Source: DATLMR01 sp035634255 (GTDB lineage Bacteria; Acidobacteriota; Blastocatellia; UBA7656). From it: DNA of 26,859 nt. The notes under the pieces are model-generated. The model was not told the DNA's origin. It saw nothing but the letters and a program-made list of their open reading frames with translations, and did not search any database. Positions 26,829 to 26,859 of this stretch are shown here, one piece after another. The stretch is taken from assembly GCA_035634255.1 (NCBI GenBank), contig DASQDI010000073.1:1-26859 (forward strand), read 5' to 3'. The translations under genes and the position numbers were made by a program. How positions within the stretch are numbered: the first letter of the stretch is position 1; every line of letters starts with the position of its first letter.

Positions 26829-26859
26829 CAGGGGTCAGGGGTCAGGGGCCGGGGGCCGG
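26829..26859. repeat. Short G-rich tandem repeat at the window edge
   Basis: Two full CAGGGGT units (26829-26842) and a partial third, then CCGGGGGCCGG to the window end. It begins 2 nt after the last kinase stop codon and is probably the edge of a longer simple-repeat or intergenic palindrome. Runs of four and five G could form a quadruplex. Confidence 0.5.

Overview
The window is GC-rich, densely coded bacterial chromosome. There is no rRNA, tRNA, CRISPR array, transposase or phage module. Its content is typical of a Gram-negative, predatory- or soil-type bacterium: an LPS-assembly lipoprotein (lptE), many Hanks-type Ser/Thr kinases with one transmembrane segment, FHA, PP2C and PEGA domains, and a DUF4388/J-domain/TPR protein. 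I think Acidobacteriota (Blastocatellia-like) is the most likely source. That is inferred from gene-family flavour only, not from a marker search.

Layout. (1) 1-3110, minus: a 1024-residue fusion of a soluble methyl-accepting signalling domain to a complete family-5 solute-binding domain. (2) 3407-5038, plus: a DUF4388 + J-domain + TPR protein, convergent with a minus-strand pair, a membrane J-domain protein followed by inorganic pyrophosphatase (5078-6400). (3) 6401-6693: a non-coding gap with terminators on both strands and a possible small RNA. (4) 6694-11435, minus: a housekeeping run hyuB - yggS - yggT - yggU - yebC - ruvC. (5) 11617-17700, plus: nfo - leuS - lptE - holA, closely packed, then a family 1 encapsulin shell gene with its own apparent promoter. 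(6) 17818-18096, minus: rpsT, sharing a bidirectional terminator with the encapsulin gene. (7) 18438-26827, plus: a phospho-signalling island made of a transmembrane FHA-serine protease, a PEGA-type kinase, a PP2C phosphatase overlapping a second kinase, a secreted repeat/TPR protein, and a third kinase paralogous to the second.

How the genes may work together. The right-hand island holds what is needed to write (three kinases), erase (PP2C) and read (FHA) phosphothreonine at the inner membrane, with a periplasmic protease, a PEGA domain and proline-rich tails on the outer side. A short K-[AE]-T-R motif recurs in the cytoplasmic linkers of the FHA-protease and the two paralogous kinases, and at the C-terminus of the phosphatase. 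I propose it as a shared phospho-acceptor or docking motif. The two paralogous kinases also share tracts of essentially identical DNA inside otherwise diverged genes, suggesting gene conversion.

The most unusual items are the soluble receptor/solute-binding-protein fusion, the encapsulin with no recognisable cargo gene beside it, the kinase/phosphatase/FHA-protease island with its shared motif, and the candidate RNA at about 6499-6686.
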